From Nectonema munidae (taxonomy: Eukaryota; Nematomorpha; Nectonematoida; Nectonematidae): 64,000 nucleotides of DNA. Below are positions 1-12,919 of the stretch, one piece after another (position 1 is the first letter of the stretch; every line of letters starts with the position of its first letter). The stretch spans positions 558,001 to 622,000 of the forward strand of contig JAUIRK010001031.1 in the NCBI GenBank assembly GCA_030549495.1, written 5' to 3'. The position numbers were made by a program, and so were the translations under genes. The notes under the pieces are model-generated. The model was not told the DNA's origin. It worked only from the letters and a program-made list of their open reading frames with translations, and ran no database searches.

Positions 1-10
1 CTAATACGGG

Positions 11-151
11 AAGATGCTAGAAAAAGAAGAAATTTTCACCAAAAAACTACATAAATGAAATGAATTGTATGATGGCAAAATTTATGATAAAAAAACTAAT
101 TCAGTTCATTTGTGTAGTTTTTGTTGAAATTTCTACTTTTTCTAGTATCTT
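11..151. repeat. Fold-back MITE with long inverted arms
   Basis: Bases 11-66 and 98-151 are imperfect inverted copies of each other over about 55 bp; both arms begin AAGAT(G/A)CTAGAAAAAG when read inward. The loop is about 30 bp. No coding capacity. The structure is that of a small non-autonomous fold-back element. No target-site duplication could be assigned, so the superfamily is unknown. Confidence 0.7.
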
Positions 152-3100
152 ATTGAAAGGAAACAACTTCAATCCTTCATTTAAATGATATCAACCAAAG
201 TCAAAGACTTGCAAAGAATGATTAAATTAATTTGTATACACGATATATACATTGAATTAAAAATGATATATTATAAAAGAGATTAAAACTTTTACCTTAA
301 ATTTTGATATGTAATAATAATTTCATCATATTTCCTTCGGTTTTACACATCTACGCTTCTTGTTTAAATTGTAGGTAGAATTCAAAGATAAATTAAAGTC
401 AATATTTTAATTGAATAATTTGGTCATGTTATCATTCATTTCTTCAAAGATTTGACTTAAAAGTTTCGCTCTTTGATTGACTATATGTCCATCTAAACGT
501 GAATTTCTTTCACTTATAGCCGTAACACATTGAGCAGTGCTCCCACAAAGAATCATTGATGGGTTTTTTATTAGCGATCCCGAAACTTCGCCCGCTATAT
601 GTGTGGCGTTTTATAAAAGTTTTTGGAGAAATGCGTAAAAATTTCAGCTCATATGTTTGTCATTTGTAAATTCTAGTTGCATGTTTCTTTTACGTGAAAT
701 TTGTGGGTATTTTTAGGAATCTTGAATGAAAACTGAAATGATATTACATAGATACGATGAGTCAAATTTACAGCTGTACGTTTGGATCGTGTTCAGACCA
801 AATGTCGACGAACAAAAGCTTGAAGAGGATATAATGTCACCGCCAAAAATGTTAATGAGGATATTGTTGCTTAGTTAGTTATTAAGTTAGATGAAAAGTT
901 AGTTTGTTATTTTGTAGGTTAGTTGATTCAGTAAAATTTTTGTTCTCGACATTATGTTCTTTTGAAACGATTGTCGACATCATTTCCATCGCCATTTCAT
1001 TCTTTCTATAATAATTTATCAGCAGTTTTGAATGTTGATACTAAACTGTTTAAAAAAATAAAAATGTGTTGTGAAAAAACATTATCTTTGAAAAATCCTT
1101 ACATAAATGCCAGCAGAGATAAGACGCTCCTGGCAACCTTTTGCACAAAAATGGGCTTATATTCCTAAAATCAATAAACTATTTCTAAAATTATAAACAT
1201 TTTGAAACCAAAAATGTTGAAACGTTGTGTCAATAATGAGTTTTTTATTTTTGCGAGAATTTGGTTGAATTTCATAACCAAAAGATTTAATTGAAGCTTG
1301 TTTTTGTTTCTTTATTTTTAAATTAAAAACTTTTTTTTAACTTTATTTTTAAATTAATTAATTTTGGTTTAACTCTGAGAGCATGCAACTGTGAAATAAC
1401 ACAACAAAATTCTAAAAATTTATGTTTTTGAAAACGAATCATTTTACTAGCATTTTGTGTGCGTTTTATATGAAAGTAGGGAGGGAGCTTTATTTTATTG
1501 GACACTGGAGTCCCATTGAATCTGAAAGGGTTGGCAATTAATATTGAAACCCCAAGCTATTAAAAGTCCGTGGTGGTTGATGAGAGTCGTTGAAAATAAA
1601 ATTCGCTTTTTAGGCGAAGAACAATATAAATTAATAGAGAGAACCAGTGCATTCGCCAGAGCTGAACTTAACCAGATTATCTTGACACTGACATACACGA
1701 GAAAAGGCGAGAAGAGGCGTGATATCTCCTTGCATACAACTTCCTGTTGAAAAGTAGAACAATAATGAAAGCGATTAATTAAAGATACCTTCCTCATACT
1801 TTCACAGTTTGGAGTTCCTGCACGCCAGCAATCACACACTTCTCGATACCTGAGCGAGACACAGCTTCCTTTAACGCAGCCATTGATGAGACAAGCTTCT
1901 TAAAGTTAAACGCGACGAATGTAGCATGAAATTCCTTGTCAAGATTTCGGAAAACCAAAAGGTCCGAAAACAATTGTCGAAATAAATAAACATACATTTT
2001 GGATATAAATTCATAATAATCAACTACCATAAAATTTTATAAATTTAGGCTCATTGACATACTTACAAATCATATGCCTTTAATGTGTTGGTGTGACTTT
2101 GTGATGTTTGGTTTCTGATGTCGATAAATCGTTGTCTGCAAATCCTTTTTTATTCCAAACACCAACATCCTTTGCGGAAAACAAACATGCTCAGCAGAAT
2201 AAGGCTCACCTTTTTTCGCACCCTGTCAGCCATTCAACAGTTTCATAATTTCACACTAAAAAGCCCTCATCTTTATGTTTAGCGGGTAATTTTGGAAAAG
2301 CAGGGGCAGTCTTTACATCTTCAAACGAGCGTGTTTAAAAAGGCTTTAAAATGAAATCATCAACGCTTTTGAACATTTTATCTTCAAAATAAATAAATAA
2401 TATGCTTAGTCTAGTGATGATGGGACGTATTGGAAAATATGAGGAAAGTGCTTATTGAAGCCTCATCGGTAAAATGTACTGCTCTTTCGGATTCTTCCAT
2501 CGTTTCCAAAAAAGGTTTTACTCAATGCCCCCGTAGACGAGCTTATTTCAAGAAAACGCCAAAATAAAAAAGGGATTCTCCAGTGTGCAAAAGGGGAGGG
2601 GGCAACTTCCAAATTTAAATGTTCGCTTTGTATGACTGAAATTAATTCTCATATCACCACTCTGATATTATTTATGCGCTTTCTTCATTTTACTTAAAAT
2701 TTTATTTACATTTTATTTAATCCATTTCTACCATACAATCTATGAGAAAGAATAAAAATATTTTAGTTACTTCCGAATAGTGGGAAGAGAGTTTAAAATT
2801 TTTCATATCCAAAATTTATAACTAATTATATAAATTATGGAAGTATGTTTAACTTATCATACAAATTATACAAAATATTCCTTTGTTTCAATCAAGCAAA
2901 TAATGAAATACCTAATACTCGTTAGTCGTAATTTTTCACAGCCCAAAGGATTTTCAAAACGCCCACCTACATTCGAGACACTACCACCTATATGGGGAAG
3001 CACGCTTCTACTCCTATCGATTCCTGGAAAAAAATTAGGGCTTTGAAAGGTGGAATCAATTTGGTTGATGAGCAGTGAAACTTTAATAAGGCATAAATCT

Positions 3101-3536
3101 TAATTTGTTAAAACTTTATTTACCCAACGAATATAGGTATCGTTAGAAAAAAGTATTATAAAGCTTCACACAGTTTATAATACTGAATACTTTGCACTTT
3201 CATTTAAATGTTTATTCTTATCTACTCCATTTAAAAATAACTTATGTGCTATGCTAACAAAGTAATGACAAACCTATTACTAATCTAATCACAAACCAAT
3301 TGATTTAAAAGTTACTTATTGCTTAAGCTATTTGACTTATTAATTAATGAACTATATAATTTACAAACAAATTAATTCATATAACAAGCAAACTATTATA
3401 TTCAACAACTCGTATATTCACACAGAAACAAACTGATTTATATTATAAAAATATTCTTCAGTTTTGCCGAAAATTTCTGAACATCTTTTTAAGAAAAATT
3501 TTCATCTGGACTTTTAATCGACATTTATGCGGGCAG
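152..3536. other. No recognisable gene
   Basis: AT-rich DNA with scattered short ORFs in both strands. The longest plausible reading frames (minus 1794-2030, plus 1544-1750) match no family I recognise and have no clear splice context. A G-rich patch lies at 2590-2605. Nothing else is supportable. Confidence 0.4.
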
Positions 3537-3657
3537 GACATTTCGTACCTAAGACGTTTCGTATCTAATTTTGACTTTTCATACCCAGTTTCAGTTATTT
3601 TTATTTTGGGCTACGAAATGACCAATTTAGGTAGGAAAGTCTTTGTCACGAAATGTC
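3537..3657. repeat. Small MITE with ACATTTCGT termini
   Basis: The left end GACATTTCGTACCTAAGAC and the reverse complement of the right end GACATTTCGTGACAAAGAC match over about 23 bp with a few differences. The motif recurs inside (TACGAAATG, GACGTTTCGTA). The length is 121 bp with no coding capacity. Superfamily not assigned. Confidence 0.55.
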
Positions 3658-4742
3658 TTGAAGTCATTCTTATGGGATTTTAAATGATCTCGTTTAAAAA
3701 TGAAGTCTTTCAATATTAAATAAACGAGTTGAATTATGACATGCGATTGACTAAATTTCTCTTGATATTGCCACCAAGCATCGCCGAATAGAGATAGAAT
3801 TTCTAAATCAGAAATATTCCCGCTTTCTAAATTTAAAGGCAGACTTCTTCTATGCTTTGAATGAAATAGAGAAAATAGATAGGCATACTAAGTAGAATTA
3901 GTCTTCGAGGCTATACCACATTATCCTGAAATAGTTTCAAAGTTGGCACATGCAGTAACTGCATCGCCCCAACTCAAGTTAGTGTGTATATATAACGATT
4001 GTTTTCGGCTCTTCGTATTATTTTCATTCTGACCTGCCAGCTTCAACGAAAGATTTGGTAGACGCCATTTTAATCCTGAAAACAAGAACATTTTAATTAA
4101 ATTTTTTTAATCTGTCTTAATTTTCACTTCGTTTTACATTCAGGGTAATTTTTATTTAATTCTTTAACCTCAATGCTTTGTATCAAATAATTGAAGAGTA
4201 TTAATTTTTGTGAAACGCGATTTGGGATGCTGTTTCATGCTAGCGGTCATGCCTTATAAATTCATGAGCTATGGGAACCCGAGCCTGAGCAAGCATAATA
4301 CGGAACTTTTTTTCTTTCCATATGTTGCCTTCGTTTACTTCTTTTTTGAATTATTATATTGGTCGCTTGCATTAATCAATATTATTCCTTCGCTATTTCA
4401 CCTTTTCACTTTTGTTTGGTTCCTTTGTATCTTTTTTTTTTTAGAGAAAACTCATTTTACTATCAACAATTGTATTCCTAGTCTTTTTCCTTTTCACTTG
4501 AAATTTCCTAAACATTGTTTTGCACATTATATTCACTAATTTTCGTTTGAACTGTGGATTCAAGTTAATTTATTATTATATTTTGTATTTTCCAATTCTA
4601 GAAAATAGAATCACTTCTTTAGTTGGAACCCATTAAAGCTACACCCATTATTTTCTATGGCCGATAATAACCGAATATACCAATTTTTCACGCTACAAAT
4701 CTAGTCACTAACAATTGGACTCGTAAATATGGTAAGCTACAT

Positions 4743-4880
4743 TTGGTTGTTTTCGTCAAGGAGGCACAATTGCACCGCTTTTATCGGAAAGAAAGGCTTG
4801 ATGCTGGTTCGATCCCAATACCTGTGCAGCGAAGCCAGACATCTACGCTAGCGTACTCAGGGACCCATGAAATCTGTATA
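4743..4880 (+). repeat. Possible tRNA-derived SINE fragment
   Basis: GGTTCGATCCC at about 4807 is a good pol III box B match. It is followed by unique-looking sequence ending in a short TA run at 4877-4892. A convincing box A was not found at the usual distance upstream, so this may be a 5'-damaged SINE or chance. Confidence 0.3.
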
Positions 4881-5091
4881 TATATATATATAGTAAACAG
4901 AATAAAACGTTATCAATACATTCTTATCTTTTGAATATAGCTTCCTGCAGGAATTAAAAACTCTTTATCATTAATTAGAATAATTTTATGCAAAAATTTT
5001 TTGAAAACTTTCCCGTCAAAATCTCAAATGAGACAGTCATTAATTCAAGTGCTACCTTGAAATAAGCACTATTTCTAAGAATTTCAAAACG

Positions 5092-5130
5092 CCAATTTTG
5101 GGGCGCTACCAAGCACTTTGAGAACCACTG
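5092..5130 (-). mobile_element. Solo terminus of a hAT (Charlie-like) element
   Basis: Read on the minus strand from 5130 the sequence begins CAGTGGTTCTCAAAGTGCTT and continues into a GC-rich GGCGCCCC-like stretch. This is the stereotyped terminus of Charlie-type hAT elements. The other end and the transposase were not found, so this is a truncated copy. Confidence 0.5.
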
Positions 5131-5448
5131 ATTTATATGATAGCTATTGAAATTTCGAATATCTTTTTTATGATATCTAATGCAATATACCTTTTTAAAT
5201 CTCTTTGCATGATTTAAATTCTTTAAGAAAACGGAAAATTCATTGGCTTAAATTCATGCCCATCAATGAGATATAAAAAAGGGATAACTATGGATTTTCT
5301 ATATTGTAAAGAGCTAAATATAATAATTCTCTACTCCCTATTCTGAAATGGCTAAGACATTTTTATTCCTTTTTGCATATTGTGTATACAGTATAGATAA
5401 ACGTGAAAATGGTGATGTGATGATTGGTTAATCCAAGATCTATGGTTA
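5131..5448. other. No feature seen
   Basis: AT-rich sequence between the hAT terminus and the Tigger remnant. Short ORFs only. Confidence 0.3.
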
Positions 5449-6272
5449 CAGCATTAGTGAGGTTGGATTAAAAAATTTTAGATTCAAAATTTCAAAACAA
5501 GAAGAAATTTTTAAACAAAAAATTGGGAGAAATTTTCATTTTCTTCACAAAATTTTATGGCTCCACTTAAATAAGACAGCCTTTCTTTAATGGATGTCGG
5601 AGGCTCTGTATCAGAGTTTGATTCATCATTTCCAATACCAAAAGAACTACCACCGTTTCTTTCTTCGCCTGGAGCAACAATTTCAACGATTTCTTCATCT
5701 GTTAAATTTCTTGTTGTTTCAACTTCATTTTCAGCCTCTATATAATTTTTACTTGTCATAATAGATCCTGGCAACTGTTGCATTAAAGTTTCTAAATCTT
5801 CTTCCACCGTTTCTCATTCTGTTGGATCAGGTGAATATTCTTTGTTCACTTTTACATCGGATCTATTCGAAAAAATTTCCACATGACGAAAGCAATTTTC
5901 ATTAGTCTGAGCTGAAACATTATTCCATGCTATAGATATAAAATTTATTGCTTGTCTTATATTCAAACTTTGTGGCATTTCATCCTCGACATATCTCAAA
6001 AAAATGTTAAACAATTTGCTTACAATAAAATACTTATCGTAATCTATAATATTAAATCTAAAGAATTTTGAAAAGTCGGATTAAAAAGTAATCTATATAG
6101 GTTAGTCGTATATACATGGAATTAAAAAAGTATGTTGTAGTCGGAATCAAAATTTGTCGCATTAATAAATTAAGAAATACAAAATAGTGAATGGACCTAT
6201 TATTTACAAAAAAAAGTGTCGGATATATTAAATTGTCGCATTAAAAAGTGTGGGATTAGGAAAGCATCACTG
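5449..6272 (-). mobile_element. Tigger/pogo-type DNA transposon remnant
   Basis: The core is the C-terminal end of a Tigger transposase (separate entry). The upstream terminus at 6272 reads CAGTGATGCTTTCCTAATCC on the minus strand and is followed by TA, as in the pogo group. The downstream terminus is proposed at 5449 (TA then CAGCATTAGTGAGG), but it matches the other TIR poorly. Subterminal copies of GGATTAAAAA occur near both ends. The catalytic part of the transposase is missing, so this is an internally deleted copy. Confidence 0.55.
5511..6014 (-). pseudogene. Tigger transposase, C-terminal fragment
   Basis: The two open segments 6014-5814 and 5807-5511 are in the same frame and are separated by one in-frame TGA. 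The first contains IRQAINFISIAWNNV followed by NCFRHV, the motif that ends the DDE_1 (pogo/Tigger, CENP-B-like) catalytic region, where the usual form is an alpha-helical A-I-x-F-I-x-x-A-W segment then N-C-F-R-K. The second is the acidic tail typical of these proteins (LTDEEIVEIV, then a D/E/S-rich stretch). The DDE triad and the DNA-binding domain are absent. Not functional. Confidence 0.75.
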
Positions 6273-7816
6273 TACTTCAGTAATATCTAACCTAACCACA
6301 AAATTGGGAAGTAAACATCAAATATAACTGTCACCCTTTTTTTAATTTTCAAATTTTCTATGCATTTTCTTTATTGTTGAAGAAATTGTATTCTTTTAAA
6401 TTATTTTGTTATAAGCAAAGCAGCATTTCTTTGAATTGATGTCTTCTAAAGGCCATTTTTTGAAAGGATAATATTTAAGGGGGCAGAGCTCATTTACTCA
6501 CATGAGAAAAACGTCACGTGGAAATTGGAAAATTCTGTGGACTAAAACAGAGCCAGAGACTAGTTCTATTATACTAAAATGTGTTCGACGCAGTTCTGAA
6601 GTAATGTTGCAAAGTAGACGCTTTAAAAACTGCAATAATAAAAGGTATGATCAGTTTTTTCAAATGGATATTATATAATAATGAACATTCCTTCCTACTA
6701 ATTCCCTGTATCAAGTTAGAATTGAAAGAATGATCCAGGCGCAATTTAAATTTTCAACTAAAAAAATTTGAAATAAAGAACGAAAAAATATAAGAAATGA
6801 TGCAAACAGTCAAAAGCAAACTAATTTGATGAAATGTGCTTTAGTAAAGTACCCACTGAGTTGATACATGAAAAAGGTAAATTTAAGTGAACACATTTTT
6901 ACCACAAACTCGGAAGAACAAGAAAAGGAAAAGAAGGTCTGAAGAAAGAAGCTTCACAAACATAATTATGGCGCAACGGTTGCTAAAAAAAAGTGTAAAA
7001 TGTTGTCTTTCCTCATAACATGCGTTTGTCCTTGCATCGCATTTCTACTACTTTATTCCTTTAGTATACTATGCTTGCTTTGATGTAAAAGGGTGATTCA
7101 ACTGTTTTGTAAACAAAATGCTTTTCAGAAGTTCTCTTACTAATGAGACTTTCCAATGAAATCGATGTACACTTTCATATTTAGGTCTGCGTTTTTGAAG
7201 AAGAGCTGTCTCACTCGCACATTTTAAAAAATAGCTCTGTCTGTTTTGCCCTTTTGAAGAAGAATGCTCCTGTGCTCTGAATTTAATGGAGGGAGGAAAG
7301 CGACAAGTTCAGCCCCACTCCCTGTCTTTTTTGTACCAGGGACGTGCTGTTTTTGGAATTTGGCAAGATTGTTCCTTGCTCTTAAGGCTTCTGGAACTCT
7401 GAAAACTTGGTTGAGAGCGGCTACCACGATTCAACAGAGATTAAAGCATTTTTGTGATGTGCACAAAGATCTGTTAAAAACAGCTAGGAAGCAATAGCTA
7501 AATAATGGTTCATCGGTGGCAGTTGTTGCGTAAGGTATAAATCAGAGCAAATTTTATCATCTGCGATTTTTAAAAGATTTAAATTTAAGTTTCAAACAAA
7601 AAAGCTATCTCTTATATCAGAATTATGCAAAATTTCACGTAAAAACTAATATTCAAAGAATGGGGTCGATAAAACTGATAAATGTATCCATTACATATAC
7701 CCTATTTAGAATCGGACGAGAATAATTCTATTTTACGACTGCATCTCGTAGTAGGCGAGTAAGCATACAGAAACACCGTACTATATATCCATCGCATATC
7801 ATAACTGATTTTAATA
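6273..7816. other. No recognisable gene
   Basis: Overlapping ORFs at 7224-7497 on both strands (about 70 codons each) are more GC-balanced than their surroundings but resemble no family I know. No splice signals or repeats stand out. Confidence 0.35.
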
Positions 7817-9156
7817 AGGGTGTCCACAAAGTCTTTAGACAATGTTAAAAATATGTTTAAATATCAAGTAAATAGTCAATCAAAGTAATCAAATTAAATA
7901 AGTCAATATAAGTTTAAATAGTAACGTTTTTATTCAAAGCATTAATAAATTTTTATATGAGCCCCATTTGTAGCATGGAGAACATATAAACGATATTCTA
8001 TTTCAGTCCACGTTCTTCTTAACATTTTTTTATCAATTGTCTCCACAGCGGCAGTTATTCTTTCTTTAAGGTCACTTAGGTCCTTTACTTTGGTGCGATA
8101 CACAACATCTCTCACGTCGCCCCACAAGAAAAAATCCAAGGGTGTTATATGCGAGAAACGAGGGGCCAAGGTATCGCGCTATTTTTTCCAATCCAGTGTG
8201 CGGGGAATTTTTATCCAAAAATTTACGAACTTCTATTCCCAAATGAGTCGGCGCTCCATCTTGCTGAAAGAAGATATGTGGCTGGAATTCTTCTATTTGT
8301 GATGTTACATATTCGCTTAGAGTATCAAGATAATACTTGCTGTTATTGTTTTTTCCTCAAAGAAAAATGGTCCAATAACTTTGTTACACAAAATTCCACG
8401 CCACACATTAATCTTTGGGCTGTTACGTCATGTTCTCTAATAACGTGTGGGTTTTCCCTTTCCCAAATTCTTGCATTATGTTTGTTAAGCTTTCCAAACA
8501 CATAAAAAGTTGCTTCATCACTAAAGCAAATGAGGTTGAGAAAGTCACCATTCTCTTCGATTTTTTTCAAGATGTTAAGAGCAAATTCTTTTCGCTTCGG
8601 TTCGTCATCGGCTTTAGTGCTTGCAATAATTAAATTTTGTAAGCATAAAGCCTCAAATTGTTATGAAGAACTTTATGAATTGTTGATCTAGCTAATTGCA
8701 GCTGAACGGAAGCAGTGCGAATGGATTTAGTTGGGTTCCGAATAAATGATTGACGAATACGCTCGATGTCTTCTTCAGAAATTCTTGGCCTTCCATCTTT
8801 CGGTTTATGTAGCAACGTTCCAGTTTCCTTAAACTGTTTATACCAATTGCGAATCAACTGCCGTGCTGGAGCTTGTTTTGCATATTTAGTTGTGTAATTT
8901 CTTTGTGTTTGAATATCAGATTTTGTTCGATAAACCAAGAAACACATTGTGCTTTTTCTTGTGGAGTAGTCATTTTTAAAAAGGTTTGGAAATCAATTAT
9001 TTTATCTATCTAATTTATCTCTGAAATAAAAAAAAGTAATATTATTAAAAACTTTAATAACAACTGATTAATATGTTTAAAAAGAATTATTTTGATAGCA
9101 CTTCTTAAAATTTTTTAATGAATTTATAAATTTATCTAAAGACTTTGTGACACTTT
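7817..9156 (-). mobile_element. Full-length mariner-like DNA transposon (1340 bp)
   Basis: The termini are inverted repeats: left AGGGTGTCCACAAAGTCTTT, right (minus strand) AAAAGTGTCACAAAGTCTTT, with one indel and few mismatches. Both are flanked by TA (7815-7816 and 9157-9158), the target duplication of the IS630/Tc1/mariner superfamily. The length of about 1.3 kb with a single transposase gene matches that family. The transposase is broken (separate entry), so the copy could move only in trans. Confidence 0.9.
7942..8973 (-). pseudogene. Mariner-type transposase, frameshifted
   Basis: The likely original start is ATG at 8973 (MTTPQEKAQC), 183 nt inside the TIR. The order is: helix-turn-helix DNA-binding region (RNWYKQFKETG, GRPRISEEDIERIRQ, STIHKVLHNNLRLYAYK), first catalytic Asp in FSDEATF (about 8510), second in FQQDGAP (about 8260), then TPLDFFLWGDV and the conserved C-terminus EIEYRLYVLHATNGAHIKIY. 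Frameshifts occur near 8917, between 8630 and 8570, and near 8170, so the frame changes at least three times. The third catalytic residue, normally Asp in S-P-D-I-T-P-L-D, is lost: the copy reads S-H-I-T-P-L-D. The family is very common in aphids, spiders and copepods. Clearly a dead copy. Confidence 0.88.
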
Positions 9157-9158
9157 TA

Positions 9159-12100
9159 TAAAAATCTTACCTTTCAATCAATTAGTTATCATTCAATATA
9201 AAAGAATACATAATCTGTTTCAAGATCTATGCAGTTATTATTGCAACATTTTAGAAATAAAATTTACACATTAAAATTTCATGAGCCTTTTGCAAACTTG
9301 ATCTCATGCTGTCTTGGGTATAGATTTGGTTTCATCCGTTTTGAAGACACCGATAGAATCATTAAATATATCAAGAAGAGAGGAAATTATTTTATATATA
9401 GATTTTTTATTTAACTTTAAAAGCAGGTTAAAAATTTGCTTTAGGAAATTGCATATTCTTTAGGCTAAGATTTCATTTTTGGATCATGTGACCTATTTCG
9501 CTTGTTTTTAATTTATGGGACAAGCAAAAGCTCAGAAAATCACCATAAAAAGTCTGTTTTCTTGGGATGGAAAGATTACACCATCACTAGTTATCACCGA
9601 TCCTTGGATATTGTGATCCCTTCCGGAATGCTGAGTTCAAGATCTACATGGACTTTTCATCGCTCTGAATGCATAATTCTATAGTCTATATTTCAAACAT
9701 TTAGATACAGCTAAGTAATCGATACTATCCTAACATGAACGCTCGCAAGATGGGAACCAATCCTAGTGTCTATAGTGCTAGCTTGATTAGTAACAAGGTG
9801 ATCCGGTCGCCAGAGCACTACCTAATCGTAAAAACCATTGAATTCTTCAGAGTAAGATAGCCACTATATAAAACGGGCACAACGGAATGTATCTTGTTCC
9901 TAAATAAAAGATATGATTATAAAAGAAATATGCTAAAAAAATAAGAAATGTTTTATTATATATATTGACAAAATACCATCATGATGAATTTGAAAAAGGT
10001 CGATTTGCTAAATTGGACGAAAATTGTTCAAAAATGATAAAAAAAAAATATCTGACCACAAATTAGTAAGAAATTTGTTTTTAAATTATTGAAAAATTAA
10101 CTGACAAGTTAAATATTTTCTATTGAATTTAACACCAAAAGTTAATTTATTAAATTAATTAAGACAATATTTAACAAAAAACCCGTTAAAGTAGAATATA
10201 TCTTGAACTTTATATATTTGACAATAATTTACAGGTTTGATTGATTTTCATCAAAAAAATAAATGATACCATCAGATTCGCAATCAATTTTCTAATGGAT
10301 TCGCGCGAAGATTTTGTAATAGTGTTTCTGCTGCAAAATATCTTAAAAAACTATGTATTTTTAATTTGATTGTTTATGTAAATTTATTATTTGATTTTAT
10401 CCTAAAAGCTACCCTAATCAAAGAATGTTTTTTTTGCATTTTTTTAATACTTTCATTCTATATACTTACATCATCTATTAGAAATCAGCTGGAGAAATTT
10501 TCATAGTATTTATATTAATAATTTTCATTCTATCAAAAAGTATAAAATTAATCTTTTGCCACAATCAAAAATGCCGGTTTCCTCATAAAAGATGTCAGAA
10601 TTTTTTCATAACTTCTACATTGACTTTCCAATACTTTGTAATCGCAATAAAATTTTTATTGGAAATATAATTTTTTATTTCTAATGTCTCATTATTCCTG
10701 CTTAAATTTTTGAACAAGATTAAAAAATAATTGATTCCGGGTAACTAAATGTGTTCCCCTAAATTCCCGTCAAAACATAAATTCAGGAACACTAGCACAG
10801 ACCGAGCTCCCGCCAGATCAGAATTTGTAACTCTTGTAAAGAAGAACCCGTCTGAAATCATAATAGACTGTCGGATATATTGTGAGAGTCTTGCTTATAA
10901 TATTCTCCCTGATGTTGTTGGAGACAGTTTTAAAAGGCGTTATTTGTATTGTTAACATACAAAGAGGAGGACCCACCACTAATATTCTTTGTAAAATTGG
11001 GCTAAGATATGGACAAGCCAAAACTTCATCTTCCACACATCTGTTCGTTGGTTGCCTAGCATTGGCATTTTTGATAAAATACATCTATTTCTCAAGTTCA
11101 AGGAAAGAAGACAGAACATCTACCGAAGCACTTGAGGAGCCGTTCAAGTTTTAAGTGCAATCTTGCTTACATCTCAGACTTATTTGACGCTTTAAATGGA
11201 CCTAACCATTCAAGATAAGCCTGTCATCTAGCGATGCACAGATTAATCGTAGTTTAGGACGAATATTTATTTTTGCAACTTAGAAACTCCTAGTATAGAG
11301 TTAAGCAAAAATATCTGAAACTTTTTAAATTAAATACAGAGCCGCACACCCTAAAAATTAGGAGGAGGGGGGGGGTAATTTTTTTTATAATAAAAGAATT
11401 TTTGTCCAATGAACACACGAACCTAATTACCCAAATTGACTTCCACTGTAAGCTCCCAATCCCATCATAACTGCCGTTAATTGCACGGATTTTATGAAGT
11501 CAAATTACCCGGTTTCTAATTCTGATTGCATAACTATCTTCTCGCTTATTGGTTCTCATTTTCATGGGGACCTAGAAGGGTTCACTCGGGGAATCGTTTT
11601 GCGCATAATATTGAACCCATATGGGATCATTTGCGATTTTTGCCAAGTCATATTTAAAAGAATAAATAATTTGGTCCCTGAATTGAGTTAACTATCTTCA
11701 CTTTTTTATTGCTTTTCAGGCCTGATTTTATACATGTAAATGTGCCTTTTTCCTAATGGTTTAAAAAATGAAATATAAACTCATACTTGAAATTTGGTTT
11801 TACTGCATTAACGCCTGGCGGGGAAAAGGAACCGAAGTGCCTTTTATCAACTTTTCTAAAGGCCGGCAAATTAAAAAAAACACTTGGAAATGGAGCATTC
11901 GAGTTCAGTAAACAAAAGTATTGACTATTGAAACTCTTAGCCGTAGAACAACTGAAAGAGAAATATATTACAAGGTGGACAGTTTTTTACAGCACATGGT
12001 AATAAGCAAGAACATGCATATGGTGTGTGTACTGACAGTGCTCTAGGAATTTCTTATTGTTCTAGTTTTCAGATTCTGATTAAGCAAAAATCTTCAGAAG

Positions 12101-12738
12101 TAATTAGTAGCGAGTGCGCTATTCATCGCCAAGTCTTAAAACGAAAACCATACCTGATGGGTTGAAAAATATTCTCAATGAAGTCATTAAAACAGTGTAT
12201 TTCATTAAAGAAAAGCCTTCAACTTTTGTTTGCTTTCAGAGTTATCCAAAGAATTCGAAGAGATACTATCGAAAGAAATCCATCAATTTCACAAAGCAAA
12301 CCTGACGTACATGTAAAATTTCCTGATGTCCATTTTCGTATACATTTTTACTGAACATATTGGATTCCCTTAACCTTGCGCTGCAAGGAAAAGAGAGCAC
12401 AGAACTTCATTTTCATAAAAAATTGACAGCTTTTGAAATGAAGCTTGATTATGACATTTTTAGATAGGAAAAATTTTGCAAGATTTTCGAGCATATTTGT
12501 TGATAAAAATAAGATTTTCACCAATGAAGATGTTCTGCAGGCCATAAAACACCGTGTAGATCTTAGCCAAGAAATCTCTTTATTTTCCTAACCAACAAAG
12601 ATTTTAAAATACCATCAAAGAAACCCGTTTATAATCTCGATTAGTAAATTGGCATCAGAGGTCTTCTTAATTTAAATACAATTTATTTCTTATTTCAGAT
12701 TCAGGCGGTGCAAAACATGTTTTTTTGTGAAATGTCTC
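9159..12738. other. No recognisable gene (3.6 kb)
   Basis: Mostly AT-rich. Better-balanced blocks lie at 9500-9680 and 10750-11150, with overlapping ORFs of 60-90 codons on both strands. None resembles a protein I recognise and none shows consistent exon borders. A short poly-G run lies at 11365-11374. Confidence 0.4.
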
Positions 12739-12919
12739 AGGGGTCGTTCACAATTGACGTCAACTAAAACGGGGGGGGGGGGGGGGGGGGGCTATCCAAA
12801 GTTGACATAAGTCAATTTTGTTAAGTGATGATATATCTAAAAGTTGACATGAGGGGGGAGGGGGGGGGAGGGGTTGAAATTTATCAAAAAAAGGTTGACG
12901 TCAATTGTGAACGACCCCT
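12739..12919. repeat. MITE with perfect 25-bp TIRs and poly-G interior
   Basis: The left end AGGGGTCGTTCACAATTGAC (continuing GTCAAC) is matched exactly by the reverse complement of the right end, giving a perfect inverted repeat of about 26 bp on a 181-bp element. The interior carries a 21-base G run and a second G-rich tract (12851-12874), both on the plus strand. The flanks (TCTC on the left, AGTGG on the right) give no clear target duplication. The intact TIRs suggest a fairly recent copy. Confidence 0.8.
12771..12791 (+). repeat. Poly-G homopolymer (21 G)
   Basis: An uninterrupted run of 21 G inside the MITE at 12739-12919, followed 60 bp later by a purine tract of G runs broken by single A. 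Long homopolymers are prone to assembly length error. Both tracts could form G-quadruplexes on the plus strand. Confidence 0.85.

Noticed and set aside
1495-2030. Overlapping ORFs on both strands
   Set aside because: No recognisable motif, no splice structure, and both strands equally open. Not supportable as a gene.
7224-7497. ORFs of about 70 codons on both strands with balanced composition
   Set aside because: Neither product resembles a known protein; likely an old repeat or chance.
9502-9684. ORF with protein-like composition
   Set aside because: No similarity recognised in any of six frames.
10749-11154. Three overlapping ORFs of 68-90 codons
   Set aside because: Frames overlap on both strands and no family is recognisable; no exon borders fit.
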